From contig JAFREQ010000008.1 in NCBI GenBank assembly GCA_025331565.1, positions 62,001 through 126,000 of the forward strand: a stretch of DNA of 64,000 nucleotides. Direction: 5' to 3'. Origin of the DNA: Holacanthus passer (taxonomy: Eukaryota; Chordata; Actinopteri; Pomacanthidae). Within the stretch, counting starts at the first letter, position 1, and every line of letters starts with the position of its first letter. The position numbers and the translations under genes were made by a program. Below the pieces are notes generated by a model, which did no database searches, was not told the DNA's origin, and saw only the letters and a program-made list of their open reading frames with translations. Shown in pieces: positions 39,301 to 55,499 of this stretch.

Positions 39301-42300
39301 TACTTGCTCTGTGTCAGATCCACCACGATTAAGTCCTTCTCCAAAAGCACCACCACTGCGTACGGCTCCTGGACCTCTGTAAGACACAAAGCCAAACTGA
39401 AGACGATAATGTTCAATCCTTTTTTTATATCAATTACAGCCACACATATAAATAGACGTTTTAAAATGTTTTCAGCACCCAAGAAAAAATCCAGCTATCC
39501 AGAAAATATGTGACACCACTTTTGTAATTGTCCGTGTATGTGCTGACCGTTGTTGTAAGGAGTCTCGCAGAGAGCCATGAACTCTACGATGGGATAGTCC
39601 ATCTCCAGCACAGTGATGGCCTTGCCGTGCATGATGGTTAACGTTGGCCGCCGTCCTGCCTTGTCATACGACAGACCCCCAGAGAAGATGATAAAAGGCT
39701 CGCTGTTGTGGAGAGAGAACAGGACTTTAGGAAGACTCGGTATCAATGTAATTAGTTGTGACCAGACACACAATGAAATGACAGAATGAATAAATCAATC
39801 GATTAATCTGTCAGTTAAACAGTTTATGAGACACGTCTGTGGCTCACAATCTATTTACAAGCCACTTACTATAAACCACTGACCAAATAAAATGACTGAG
39901 TGAAAAATGAACAAAGTGAAATCCATATATACACATAAATGTAATATTTTGTTTGTCAATTCTCTAGTTTCGCTAACGCTTATAAAATGTATAATCTATG
40001 ACAATTGTTATGTGTAATTTCACTCCCCGTGTGCACATTTTAAGAGGCTACAATCATAAAATGTTTCCCCAAGACATAAATGCTTTTCCTGTTGGCAGCT
40101 ACGTAATGAAATAACATAATAAGGATAAATCTCCACCTGATTGTATTCAAATCAGAATTTAGTGTAATCATGACACTTAAAACTTGATGAATGTGGATCT
40201 GAACATTTGCATTGAAAGCACACACCTGTTCCTCGAGGTCTTGTACTCCACCTTGAGAATGGGTTTACATGACTCCTTTCTCCCATCCTTCTGTATCTTT
40301 CCTGAATTAGAGGAAATAAGAAAGGACATGTTTTAACTGTATCTTGATCATGTTACTTCGTGCTTAACATTAGACTGAGCTCAGTTCGTGTTATATATGA
40401 CCATTCAGTTTAGCAAACCAAAAGGACACAGTAGTACATGTTATTTCAAATATGTTTATAGGTTTCAAACAGCTGTAAGAGACCTTGGATTTCAGTTCAT
40501 GGGCATCAGGCTCTGAACAAAATCATTTCTCTACAAATGAGGACAACATGAAACAAACAGATTTTCTAAACTGTGAGACTTTCACTGCTCCTGTGTTTAC
40601 AAAATGGAATAGAGCAATTTCAGATATTAGCCTCATGCAAGATCCCAGATAACAACGAATAAACAAATAGAAAGCATGGCTTTAATAAGCGATCATCTCT
40701 ATATGAACTGCAGCGAGAGCTTCAGCTTATTATTTCTCAAAACAATGGAAAGGGGATGTGGAAAAGCATTTTTAACATTATTTTTTCCACTAAAAGCAAA
40801 CAATTCTGGTTCTGTGATTGAAAATCAAATGAAGGTTTGAAGGAAAATAATTTCAGCACAAAATCCATAAGAAAGTGGTCAGAGTGGATGTGGGTGTACA
40901 AATCACAGGACTTTGACACTGGAGACCAGAGTTTGTGTTCTGCTTCCCACATGTTGTTATGTGAAGGCTGATGAAACATTGAATACATTAACTGTGGATA
41001 TTTTTCAGACATATTAAGAATAAGTTTTTGGAGTTAGCAATGAAAGTGTTGCACATATGTTTAATGGAAAAGTTTTGTCATTATGAAATACAATCTGGGC
41101 AGCATTGCATTTCCTATATACAGCTTATATACTTTCTGTACAGTACATGAGATTTCAGGAGGTTTCAAGTTGTTTACACGTTGCTTCTTATCCACAATCT
41201 CTGTCAGGCAGCCAAAGCTCTGGGTAACGGCGACTTATCATCACTGAACAGGCTCAAAGGTGCAGGATTACAACGCACACTGAAATGTCAAGGCAGGAAA
41301 GGACAGCAGGACGGGACGGGGAATAACAGAGGAATAAGAGTAAATGGCCAAACCTCTTGTTAATGTTTTGATATTGGTCAAACACATGGCTGCAGACAGA
41401 TTTACCCTGACACACAACATGGTCCGAGCATTTATTATTACATGTCCATCTATTCATACACTGTTTGTTTTTTGGACACGTGACAGAAAAGTCACGTGAG
41501 AGTTAAAATCATCTTCTTTAAGCTGTCAGAGATAAGTTGCAATACCTGCAAGCCAACATGGTTTATAGTTTATCTTCTGCTTTTCCATTTCTTTGCACCC
41601 TGTGTATTACCTCTAACTCCACTTTTATTATCCTGCTCCTTCATGTGTTTCTGTCCAATCAGTCGTCTTTCCTTTCACCTCGTAGCCACCGCTCTCCTCC
41701 CTCTTCCCTTCAGGTTGTACAGCGGTCCACATTAATTAGCGCGGGCGTTATCTCAAACCATGTTCGACTGTCTCTCAAAGACACAAATAAACTGAATAAA
41801 CTAACTGACCCTAACCCCTGGTGAACGTTAAAACTAAAGTACTTTAAATGCACTGTAAGTTTGCTCTGCTCTTGCATCCGGATTACTTTTTAGTGACGGC
41901 TTTTTCATTTCCATCAGGTGCATTTAAATCACATAACATAGACCCAGTTGTACAATCTGACTTGGCTGTTCTCCAGGGATGCTCTCTCTTACAACAACAG
42001 GGCATAAAGGATCATTTTCACACTTTTCAAAATCTTTTCTGCTTCATTTAGAACCAAAAACTCTTTCCTTACACTTACATGCATACTAACATCTCACTTT
42101 TAATGCGACATAAACTCCCAACACACAAGGCTGGATGATTGCTAATGTTTTTGCTGTGGCCTTATCAGCGCTGTCAGCGGCACCGCGATTATTCTGTGTT
42201 GTCGGCGGAGAGCTCTCGCAGCAGGAGCAGGTTCAGAGCGAGGTGGACAGGCCTCCGGTCTTCCTCCGGCTCACAACATGACAAGTGAGCACAACAAATA

Positions 42301-45300
42301 GCACAGCCGGTGACAGCAGCATCCAGCCAGCAAAGCAGCGAGCTAAGATGGGAGCAGCGGTGTGACAACTGGCTTTCACCGTCCTGCCAGAATCCGTTCA
42401 TTTGTAACAGAATAAGTTCATTTATTTACTACTAGAAAACAGGGGGATGGTTTCATTCCCAGGAGGAGACATGTTTACTGTTTACTCATCTATCCTCATC
42501 CTTCCCTTCCCTCTCACTCCTGCTCTCTGTAAAACCAAATATCTAGTACAGAAACAATCTGTGGTAGTTAAATACGTCCTAAGGCCTGTTGCCCTGTCCC
42601 TAACATTCGCCGCCCACGTCCGTCCCTGTTGCCTCCCTGTTTAGTGATTTTGCCAGAGATCACAGCTCACAGCAAGGCGACCGCTCATCACCACAGATCT
42701 GACAAGGTCGGCCAGAGTAGGAGAGAAATAAAAAGAGGACTATACGATAAAAGTACATAGAATTATATTTTTCTTGGAAGTCAATCAAACTAGTGTTGCA
42801 CACATTTGCAATTTTATAACTCAGAGCTAAAATAAACACGAAGCTGCAGCTCTTTTCTTCCTACACGTCCTGTAACTGTTTGAAACTCAACCCATAGACG
42901 ACCTGTGAATCATTATTTGACTCTAAAATAGATGCATCAAATCAGAGCTTTATCCTCACTGGGAGTGTGTTCGATGTCTGTCTGCTGTGTTAAGTACTGT
43001 AGGAGCCCGAAGATTATCAAAGCGCCATGTTAGTAAAATACACAGTGGGTGTCGGTCTCACCGTGAGGGAAGGTGACCTGGAATGGCTTGGTGGTGTTTC
43101 TGAGGTTCCACATCGTCAGGCTGCCGTCTGAGTGACTGCACATGAACTGCTTCCCTTCGTGATGCCAGCCCACTGAATGGATGGCCTGTAACAATGAGAC
43201 ATGATATATATGTCAAAATGGTGAAGATTACCTTTCAAATGTTTCAGAATATTTCTTTCTGTCAGTTATAATCCTAATGAAATGTATTGTAATGTAATGT
43301 GGCAAAGAACAAACAACTTTTTTTTTTCAAAGGATGGTTTGTAATTGATGCTTTTATCCAAATACAATAACAAAAAAAATGCACTTATCTTATGCACACA
43401 GTTATAAATCTGCACAAACCACATCTTACCTACAACCTGTTGAACTCTATCTAGTATACTCCTATAAATAAATACTAAAAAAAGTATCTGCACTGTTCCT
43501 ATGTGGAAAGAGAAAATGCATGGGGACCCCAAGCAAGATTTCTCCTGCATGTAACACAGAATGACAACATATCTACGGGGCTTTGATGAGTTATTATTGG
43601 CTCTGTTGTAGCTTTCTAGCTTTTCAAACTGACTTTCCGTCCTGGACTGTTGAGTGATGTGCCGGCTGAGACACCTCAGCTAGGTGCAGGCAGAAAAGGT
43701 CATTTTGAAGCCAAAACAACAAACGACAGAGCAGCATCGACGCTCGCAGCTCAACCTTTCCTTCTCTCTGCTGCTGTGTTTCAAGCACAAGATCCACGCA
43801 TCACACAATTTGTCAGACATCCTGGTGTCTACTTATTCGCCTATTTAAACATGTCTCCCCGATGATACCTATTCTCTGTAATTTGGGTGTTGTTTGAACA
43901 CCCACCGCTGTCATGGCCGTGTTCCCAGGAGGGATGACTCAGAACACAGTTGGGGAGGTCACTGAGAGATTATGTCACAGAAAACTGAAACAACTGAGAT
44001 GATTTTCACCTTCGCTGGAGCACACCACGGGAGTGAGGACCTCATGTGTGTCCATTAGTATTTGGAGATGTAGTTCCAACAGAGCAACATTAGTATGTGA
44101 GGTTTTGTGTCTGTATCTGTGTTTTATGAACCCAGTCGGCCACATATAGATTGAATACACCTCATCTGGGTGACTGATAGATTTCTAAAAAGAAAGTGTA
44201 TTCTTTTTGAGAGCTCCTTCAAAACATCATTCATACAGCGGCTTCAAACCAGGGAATGCTCCGAAGGTATTTGACCTTATATTGACTCTAAATGAAGCTT
44301 TCCTGATGCACATCCAGTGTCAGTATTTAGCAAATGAGATGCAGCCTGAGTCGCATGTTTTCTCAGAAAAGCAGAAGAGTTTCGATGTTTCTCACATTTG
44401 TTTTTCCCCACACAAGGTTAAAGGTCATTAGATATGTCAGAATTAGCTAAACTAATTTGATTCTTCTTGGACAAATGAGACTATTATTCCTGCTGCAGCG
44501 CATGGATCTTTCACCTATGTCTAAATAACTAAGCTACATTTAGTTTCCTTCACATACTGTGGATATATGATTCTGCTGCAGTGCTTTTGAAGAAAGTGTA
44601 CAACATAATGCAAAACAGGAAAGTCAAATTAAGTAAATGCTTGTGTCTTTGTGGGATGCAACTGCCATTTTTTTGTATTTATTATTATTTCATTATCATT
44701 TTATTCTTATTATTATATTTGTGATATTGACAGCTGGAGAAAGTCAGGACAGGCAGTGGAGGGAGAGGAGGATTGACGTGCAGCAAAATGACACATCCTT
44801 GCTACACGCTACACGCTCTACCACGTGAGCTTCCGGGGTTTTTTTTGTACTTGGCTGAAGAGGTGTGAGACAGAGATGCCACGCGGTGCTGGAGGTGATG
44901 CACATGAAACCACGTTAACGAATGCGAGCAGGATGCGAGTGCTCGCAGGAGAGCAGACAGGAGATGAGCGATGGCAGCGGATACGGAGGATCAGTGCCAC
45001 GAGGTGAAAATGTCTACAGGGCAAATTGGGTTTGAGGCAACAGGGGTTAAAAAAAAAGAAGAGTGATGTATGTGTTTGAGAGTGTTTGTGTCTCACATGC
45101 AATAGGGATTTTCAAACTGACCTTGGATAAAATGTCCAAATATTTACTGTATCTTTATGTTAAATGTGACCATTTTGAGGCTATTCTATAAAAATCTGGT
45201 AATTGTAGGTGTGTAATTTATTTACCTTGTGCATCTAATTAAGAGACTTATAAAGCTGATGATAGGAAGAGCAGGTAATGAATCGCTATGAAAGAGTTGC

Positions 45301-48300
45301 ACAACATGTTACATATTATTATTATTTAGTGGATCTGCACTCTATCTTTAATTGATAATATCTCCTTTTACTAACATGTACACATCTTATACACATGACC
45401 TGAACGTCTTAAACACCAAGGACACTCTGTTATGTTACAGCCTCCACTGCTCACTGGGAGAAATGGCATCAGACACTGTGGTGTTCACCTGTTTGAGCCG
45501 ACAGTGCTGTGCAAGCTGTCGGAGGCAGACCAGTTCGAGCCCGAGTCCTCCAATTACTGCTTCTTGTTCTAAAAGCAGTAATTGGTTGGCTGGCAACACG
45601 GCACTTGATGACAAAGACAACTTGTTGAAAGTAGGAAAAGTTGATGCTGTTCAAAGATGAAAATTGCTCTCCATTTTGTCGAGATTCAAAATATTGGCAG
45701 ACAGAAAGGCTAATTTCTGTCGCTGAATGGGATAAGTGATGGGAGGAAGATGAAAAGATCAGACGGAGGCTGTTAAGGCTCCAATACGAATTCATGTGAG
45801 AGCACCTTTTTCCTTTTTCATTAAATCTGATCTATGCTTTTATCATTACTGGATCTCAGCTCTCTTGAATATATCTGCTGAACTTTCTCTTTTGTTAACT
45901 GTTTTTGTTTTGACTGAATGCATTAAACAGAGTATATAACATTTGTATAGGACATTTATTGAAAAAATAACAGGGCTGCAAAGCTGCAAAGTTTCATAAA
46001 ATCTGAGTCACAGTTTTCTGGAAATGGCAAAAAAAAGACATTGGTGTCAAAAGAGTAAATTTCACTCACTGCAATCATCCCCTCTGTGCAAACATGACTC
46101 ATTTCTGTTGTAATTCTTCCACTACTCTCAGTGTTCTTATATATATTCTACTTCCTGCTGCTATAACAAGGGATCCCCACAGAGACAGCTGAAATCAAAC
46201 AGAATCTGTATAAATATAAGGACCCAAGAAATACTGAAAGCAGACTGAATATCCTTTCATGTCAGAGTGGGATGGATGTCAGTAAAAGGGGAAACAAAGC
46301 TGTTTCACCCAACAGCATATCAGCTTTGGTTGTTGAGTTTCTCAATGCAGAAGTAGAAAGTGAAGCTCACCTCATCATAGTAGATTCTGAAGTCGGCCTT
46401 CTTGCCCCGGAGGTCCCACTGTACGATTGTCCCGCTCTCAAACCCTATAAGCAGCTGCAGAGGACGGGGAGAGAGGAGGATGGAAAATAAGATTTTAAAT
46501 ATGAGATATTTTCAGTCGCCGAAAATGAGATGATGAGCACAGCCTGCATCAACAGTACCAATGTAATTTACATAATTACACTCTTTGCTGTAATGTAGGG
46601 GAACCATTTTGCCTGAGGCACCCCAAAACATAATACTCCTCCTTCCTCCTCTTCTAAGCCTTTAGTTCTCTAATTCAGAGCAGATTCAGATATTGAATAT
46701 TGGTTGTTTTCATCTAAACACACACACATATAGATTTATTGATTTATATAGTATACATATAAATGTGTAAAAGAGTGTAAAAGAGAACGCAAACACACTT
46801 TCATGAATGCACACACAATCTCTTGCACATCGCTTCTCACCCACATTGGTAGCACACTTACTGTAGATGAACACAGGCACCCATAAAACACACAGTTCCA
46901 AAATGCACTTAGAATAAAAGCAACCTCGCAACACACCCACACACTACAACATGACTCAACACACGCACAAGAGCACACAGGATGAGAAGGGAGAGCACAA
47001 GTCAACACAATCTGATCACAGATCAGAGGACACGGGGAGTGATGTTGGAGGAGCGCAGCCTTTAAGACAGAGCGGAGGAAACAGCTCTCCCGCTGAGAGG
47101 AAAGATTGTGACATCTCAAATCATGAGACGGAAAGTCGAGGGCAGTAGAGGAAATTCAGAAGAGAGGAAGAAAACTGCCTCATAAATTTTGCAGCCCGAA
47201 AGCTTTACATTAGTAACACCGGCAGTCACGAATGTAAACAAACCGGGAGGATGAATGAAGATGTCCAGTAACAAACGCATTAGCACACACACACATACCC
47301 CAAAAGGTATGTGGTGTGTAGACGGAGATCTCCTGTGCTGTGCACAGAATAAATCTGCTATGTCTTCTTATTTAAACAGTAAAAAGCTATTTCCTGCAAA
47401 AAGTATTTGTATATTTATAACATGCTGTTGTGGTGCTCTGCAAGGTCGGATTCCTTCTGCAAGACTAAGATGAAAAACTGCAAAAGAAACATGTTAATTT
47501 TATCACTGCACTAGCAAACTTTTTAATGCAATGAAATGTCATCACAGGAAAAACATTAGCATAATTAATACTAACATTAATAATAACTGTATTAAATTTA
47601 GGTGTGCCATTTCCAAATTCCTGCTATTGTGACTCACATTACTTGCTAGGACACCTAAAATGTAGCTGTGACTATTGTTATTAGTTACACCTTTCCCTAC
47701 TTTATGACAAGTCATAAAGTCTGCCATGCAAGTTTTGGATGGCTTCTTTGTTGTTGTTTTTTTTGTAATTTTGGGCAAACTGAACCAAATGTTGTTGGGA
47801 GTCTGTAAAGTCTGTTCTTTTAGAGTCATTTAGGTCATTTTTTCAAACCAGGTGCGAGCGAACGATGATGCACAAAGTGTGAGAAAAAACCTGTTTTCAA
47901 ACACAAGTTTATCAAACACCTTACTTTTTTTTTTTTTTTTTTTTACAGCATCCTGAAGTTCTCCAAGAACAGTCAGACCTGTTTTTTTAAAAGGTGGCTA
48001 TTAAGGTGAAAATAAGTAAAAGTGCCTGTGTGATTTGTAACAGCGTTTTTTTGTGGAGCGCATGATGATGATAAAAATCAATTTTCTTAGCAGTAATGTC
48101 TATTCCCTGCTGTCAGATTTACTTTCATACTCATAATTAGGTAGATCGCACTGTCTACTTAACACAACATGAAATGAAAAATAAGCACATGCAAAGATTT
48201 TGTGAAATAAAAAGTAGGATTCCTTGTCCTGTCTCTCTGCATGTTGGCCATTGCAACCTAAAGTTCCTCCTTTTCCCAGGGAAGCATTAATAGCTCAGCT

Positions 48301-49976
48301 TTTTTAAACGCATCCAGGACCATGTCTTTTCTTTGCAGTGAGTGATGGTCTGTGTGACAGCAGCTGTAAACTTGTGTCTCGTGTTTATGTCTTCACAGCT
48401 TGTCAAGTCTGGTTTCACACAGAGGCAGCAAAAATCCATCGGGAAAATCAATGCGCTCCTCAATGACCTCTTTTACAGCAGCCTACATCTGCCACTTTTC
48501 CTACCAGTTTGACTGCAGCTTGACCCTGAAAGGCTCAACGCTCCTTAAAGGATATATTACCTGCAAGACCCTCGCACCTCTTTTCTTCTGTGTGTGTACG
48601 TGAAATGCCGAGGGATAGAGAAAAAGAAAGTGAGAGCAAAGGTATAATATAGAGAGAGCCAGACAGAAAGCCGGGCCGAGAGAGTGAGAGGGGAGAAAAT
48701 GAGAAAGAAAGAATGGAAGACAAAAAGCAGAGAGAACAAAATAATGAAGATATAAGAAGGCAGATGGGAGGCTGGAGGACAGATATGTGACAGAAAAAAC
48801 AAGGCGAGAGATTTAACTAGAGACAGAAGTGGGAAAAAGGAGTGAGCCTCTGTAGATTGTGTTGCTGCTTGAGGAGAATCAGGAGGTGTTTTTTTTTTTT
48901 ATTTGCTGACTCACCTTGCCTTCATCCTTTGGGCTGTCGCTCAAATGAACAACGGGTCCGGGATGAGTTTTAGTTGATCTGCGACGAGAGGGAGAGATAA
49001 GGGAGAGGTGAAAAAGACAGCAGCGGTAATGCAGTGAAACAATACTGTAGGAAGACTCTTTGTTTAGGAGGACATGGAAGTCATTAACACACTGTTAGGT
49101 ACTTACAGTATTTCACACAATTCAACTATTACTTAAATAACTGCTACGCTAAATTTCTGCAAATGGATTCATCATGAAGCAAGAAGCACATGTGCAGTAT
49201 GTGACCCTGATGTGGTGCAAAAATTAAGACCAGCAGTATATTTTTCACTGTGTATTAATTCTTTGAAATATCGCTGCGGTGCATTAAGAAATTAGGCTAC
49301 ATGCAGAGATCATTAAGAGCTGCACGAAGAGCTCAACCAAACCCAGCAGCTTCCCGACTGCTTTATATTAAAGGCAATCTTAATTATTGCTCTTACTCAA
49401 GACCGTAACATTACCACCATGCTATGTTCACAACCTGTTCTGCACTTTAATGCGATATAATGGTGTCCAAGATTTCGCCAACAAAATCAAACCCAGAATA
49501 TTTTTTCAATAATTGAACTCAGAAAAGAAGATGACGTCACATTTGTGATGATGAGCTCTCCCAACCAAAATTTGCAGCTTTGTATTGCCAATGTCCAACA
49601 AGGGCCACTTGGTCGCAATTGTGATATTTTCGCATAGTGGCTGAAATGTGAGCTGATCTCGGAGGCTGAGGTGTGACTGACACATTCAGATGGGCCCATT
49701 TAGTTCTGCCTGCTGCGCGAAGGCGATAAAAACATAAGACCAAAGAAAGCTCTCGATACATTTCTATTCAGCAGTTAAAGCAGTAATAAGCCAAGGTATC
49801 AACAAACCACCTGCAAAACACAGCACCTGACCAATCAGTGAAGCGCCACAATGGGTGAATGCCAAGAGCTAATCTTGCTCCAGCAGCCATCCAGAACCAA
49901 TAATACACTAAGCTCAAATTCACTTTCTGATATAACGTGTATTTGCACTCTTGACCCCAGACCTATTGTTGTGCAT

Positions 49977-50007
<31 letters not shown>

Positions 50008-53000
50008 ACGCTTTTTTCCATGGATGAAGTTCTTTTTGAGTTTATGACAAAAACAAGTTATTAAGTTGTCAAAGAGGAAAAGTTGACGGCAGTTATTGAA
50101 TTTTGGATTGAGAGGGCTGTGACTAAAGGCGAAGGCTTGCTTTTGTACGCGGAAGGCCGTTTTCTATGGTTGAAGAAAGCTTTCGCGCTGCGGAGACAGG
50201 AGAGCTGCTGACTGACTGAGTGACTGCAGATGAAGTTTCAGTTCGCAAGGCCAGCCTTTGAAATGCACACAGAGCGAATCAGGATGTGTTAAGACAAAAT
50301 GAATTCACTGATGAATAGTGTTTGGCAACAGCAAAATTCTATATTCTGAGAAGCTGAAATGTATCAAACAAATATCTTACATTTCTTACAGACAGAGACT
50401 AGTTCTGCTGAAGAGAATAAACAGTAATTAACATATACTGATTATGTTAGTAATGTGAGATCACTCCACTATAATACTTGGATAATGCTTGATAATACTC
50501 TTTACAGATGTATATTACTTTTGAAACATATTATGTCCCTTTAATGCTTTCCTTAGAAAACAAAACTTAAGGGGGTGTACAGATGCATAAACGACAACAG
50601 TGCAATTAAATAGATGAACAAAACAGAGAGCTGAGAACAAAGAAACAGATCAATTGAGAGAAAAAGAGACTGACTACCGAGGCTGTTGAGATCACAAAAC
50701 ACAAAGGTAAAGACAGCTTCAGCTCCAGCAGGTCCAGCAGAGCAACTGCTGGAAAAGAGTGAGTAACAATTGAATTTCCCTTCTGGGGATCAATAAAGGC
50801 TTATCTTATCTTATCATCAACAAAGGAAGGAGGCGAGTCAGGAAATAAGTCAGCTGCAGAGGCATGAAACGTTTGAATTGTAGAGTGGGTCTGTGATTAC
50901 ACAGTCATATAGTGTAGGATATAACCACAGAGCTCCACATGTTCAGAGGTGATACAGGTAAAATCAATTATCAAATGCAAATATCAAATTATCAATTATC
51001 TCTCCAGTGGCTGATCATACAACAAATGTATGGTATGGTTTGATAACTGAAGACAATTGCATTTTGTGCTTTGACCTTTCTTCTTATGGTCCTGAAGTCT
51101 CCAACAACTCAAGTCAAGCTAAACATATTTAAAAGTACATATATGTATATATAATATCCAATTCCAATATGTCTCATCTGTTAAATGTGACTAGGATGAT
51201 TTTGATGATGTTTTTTTGTACAAATACCTAATTAAGAAGATTGAAAGTCTTTTGCTGATTAAATGGACGACACACCGGTGTGAGCTGAGACATGCAGTGA
51301 GTTCAGCCTAGTTATGAATGCGCCACAAAATCGTCCTTGATCCGATTCATTAAATGCAGAATTTCATGCACAGCCTTGTTACTGTGACTCGTGAAGTTTC
51401 ATACTGTATATTTCTGTATATAGACAACATTATCAGCAGCACCAGTGTTTCTTACATATTAACCATCTCTCTAAATTATCAGGTTTCCATGAGGAGTATT
51501 CCCCACAGTGTTTCCTGGTCCTGTGGAGAGACCACTGGGAGCCACTGAAACCGTCGTGGCAGGAATCTGTTGACTGACTGTTGCATGTACTCCTTCAGTA
51601 TTTTCACTCTAATTTTCACTTCATCCAACAGCTGAGAAAATGTTGAGTAGGGTCAGACAGACAGAGAGGAGAACGAGAAAGGAGTGGGAGGAGAAACACA
51701 TCTGCAGAGATGGAAGCTATGATTTATTTACAATCATCCAATGCATAGTCATTATTGTAGTCAATATTGCACAAACTTACCTACCAGCTAATTAAGCAAA
51801 TAAATTAGCTGACTTAAATTGGTTATGCACATTTTCTGATCTTGCTGTTTCTCTTCAGGTAGAAGCTCAACATTGATTCAGTCCATAGTCAACCCTCAGT
51901 GCTTTTCACCTCGTGTAAACAAGACACTTTATGAAAAAAGCTTCCTCTATTTTTCCTTCCTGCTTTTTTCTCTAATGTCTTTTGTTGCAAAAACTTCATG
52001 CTGTAAGTGTTTTATTTTGTGTATAATCCCAAAAGATAACTCTGTATTCATGTTTTCCTTTGGTACAACAGGCAACAATACATCCCTACAGAGCTTAGCA
52101 TGTGGCTCCCCTCCTTTATTTTTCATCCTTTTCCAGACTTAATCTGTACCAGAATGTATAATTTATTAAGAAAGAATTTCATTCCCTGCTCAACCGGACT
52201 CAGTGAATCATAAACTTTATTGTGGGGATTAGCAGCGTCAGGCTTACAAAACATTGTTCCTGAAGGGACAGAGAGAGGAAAAAAAATAATAAGATTGTGA
52301 CTCTCAGCTTTGTGAGGTCACCTAAAAGTGAATCTGCTGATAAACCTCAGCATGATCTTAACTCTGACAGATGAGTCATATAGTCAATTTGCATGAATAA
52401 ATTTGTCTCTTGGTTCCATTATTTAGGGATGTAGACTGAAGATAGTGGATTGATCATTTTAAAAAAGTGGGTTAATCAAAATTTCAAACATATTTTTTTC
52501 AATTCCTTCCAGTGGTATTTTTCATACATTCTGGTTTCATGCTGCCAAATTTTGAGAAATTGTCTCTGATGTTTCTGACTCAATACAATGGAGGTTGAAG
52601 TGTCCCTGTGTCTCATAATCTACAGAGCACACGCGTTTTCATGGTTCAGCAAAATGTAAATCCAGGCAGCATCACATTTCTTTCCAAACACATTTGCACA
52701 CTTGAAGTATATTTTCAGGAGACGGAGTTGCCGTCAACACATATTTCTGGAGCATGTGCTTGCATTTTAAGGCTGCTTATTTTAAAATAGCTGTGGGACG
52801 AGAAGGACGCCCAAACCTCACTGCTTATTTTACAATGTAAACAGCAGAAATAGCCAAACGTGCCAATGTTGATCAGGGCTGACATGATGCCAGGCGTAAA
52901 CACAATTCTGTTTATCACAGGGATCTATGAACTGCAGTGCCGTGTCTACTGGGCTGCTCTGTTTTTCCACCTCTCCTTGCATCTCATTTTCCTTATCTCA

Positions 53001-55451
53001 TCCTGGAATGAATCTCCTGAAGATGAAATTGTGTATTAAATATGATGCAGACCCATTTGAATTTCAATGAGAGCCCGGCCCTTCCTGTTTGGGAACGCTG
53101 GCCCCACTTGAATTGTTGCTATAACAGATTCTTTTCAAGAGAGCATCCTTTGCTTTGTATTAAATTAATTCATCTGTGAATGGCTGTCACACAAACAAAC
53201 GCGAATGCACACACAAGTGTAAACACACACACGAATACAGTATGACTCACACTGTGCTGTTTGTACACAGTGGAAAGAGGAGGCGAGCTCTCCCCGGCTC
53301 ACTCGACATTCCTCCCCGGGAAAAACACAAAGTCCCCCCTCGTCCCTATTCATGTTGGGCGGAAAACCTCCACAGCCGAACTCTGAAACTCCCCAGTCGC
53401 TCTGTGTGTTGATGAGAGAAGATTCACTCTCTACTAGTTCAACTTACCGTGAACCCACTTCAGAAAGGTGCAGAGTGCTGACGGTTAGAAAATAGAGAAT
53501 ATATTATAGTGTATGCTCAAGCAGAGCATAATATAGAGTGCGGAGAAACCTATTGTGAGCTCGACCCACTTTAGTCAGAACAGAATAATTATGATCTACA
53601 TTCTTACATTTGCTATTGCGTACATCTTTATCTGATATGTGATTATGCAGATTGCAAAGGGTTTTTAGTATTTACCTGCTTTGTCCTTTCTGTGTATATG
53701 TATGGTTATGTGAACGCAATGCTTGTTTGGTCATTTTGGCACTTGGCAATGTTTTATTCTGGGTAGAATTTTTGTAGCTCTATTACCAAAGAACTAGCTG
53801 TGAAAAGGGGCTCTTGCTGTGCAGAGGCAGACAGGAACAGGGCCCTAGTGGGACTAAGAACGAAGGAAAAAGTGGAGGTGGTTAGATGAAAAAGAAAACG
53901 AAAAACTGAGTGGACTCTCTTCCTGCATCCACAGTCATTCCCTCCACTTGTCCACTACTCCCGACAGTATATGCCATAATAGACACTTGTGAGTTCATCT
54001 TCATCACTTACAGGTGCAGTGTCACACAACTATACGTTTCATATCTATAAAATGTGTAACATTAGATTGTGGGTTTCTGAGGGGAACATATATAAAAAAA
54101 AATCCCACTCAAAATCTGTACAGTTAAATACAACAGATGATGAATACAGTAAATAAGGGATATTACGAACACAGTCCTTAATCTGTTAATTAGCAGGAAG
54201 TTAATGTATAACGTGATCAATCGTTTCTTGAATCAGACAATTTAGTTACTAGATGAAGGTGACTTGTGCCTTTGCGTAGCCTAGTGCCTCTGGACTTTTA
54301 TAATGAATTTTATATTTCATAAAAATGTAATAATATCTTACGACATCTTTCTTTTTAGTGGAGGCTGTGAGAAAACCTTAAATGAATTATGTGCAGTAAT
54401 TGTTATTTGTTCAACAAGTAATTCCTTGATTAATGAACAAGGCAGAAATATGAACACATGAGGCTGAAGAAAGTTCTGACATGTGACTTGGGGAAAATAA
54501 AAAAGTTCTCTGTGCTGACTCACACTGTGGTGAGGAATCAACAAACCAGATATCCTGTTAAAATGGCAACCACTGTCTCAGCCTCGGAGACTTCGGCAAT
54601 GATTGGCAGACAGCCCTCCCACACATACACATCAGTGTTATGACTGCTCAATATAGTGTGGGCTGTCACAAGGCAACAAGATGGCTTGGTATGAGAGTGA
54701 CTTGTGACTGACACTGCAGCAGGGGACTTGTCAGGGTAACACCAGAAGAACGGAGCGTAGGTGGGTGAAACCGAGGGAAACAAACGGGCGTACAATGCAA
54801 CGGCACCGTTCGCGTATTTAACGGCACTTTTAGTTGTCAATCTGCGGCGTCTGTCAGCTGCGCAGTCGACACGTGCAACAAACAAAAGTGCACGTCAACA
54901 AAGGCTGAGAAGTAGTATTACGCCCAAACGTGAGGCGTTATATTACATTGTGAACGCTTACTGCCAACTGGGAACATGACCACAAAGGAAGATAAAGGCT
55001 GGTGAAGCGGTGCGATTGTGTTGTTTTCTCAATAGTTGGGTTGTGATGCACTGAGAAAATATTCATCTTAACAACTCATTTAGCCTTCTGCGTTTTCTCG
55101 AAGTTACAGGAAAGTTGATTCACTAACAACTTTTGTTTGTTTCATTTGATTTTTTTTTTTTATACATGCAAACACATCTTAATAATGGCCATAGCTTCCT
55201 CTGTTCTTTTCCTGAGGAGAGTCCAAATGTCAGACGGTACATGGTTCAGTTTGCTTCAGCAACAGCAGCATCATGTTCAGCCTGACTGAACAGGGTTCAA
55301 TCTCAGAGGTAACAGCACGGCCCGTTTGTTTACTCAAATGTGGCTGAGCAATAACATATGAATACACATGAGAAATGGGCCCATCTGAACAATACGAGGA
55401 CAAAATCGATTCAACAACAACCCAATCATTTTTAATGCAAGGCCTGTATTT

Positions 55452-55499
<48 letters not shown>

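Noticed and set aside
45535..45550. tRNA gene suggested by GTTCGAGCCC
   Set aside because: No acceptor stem, D arm or T stem can be paired around the B-box-like word.
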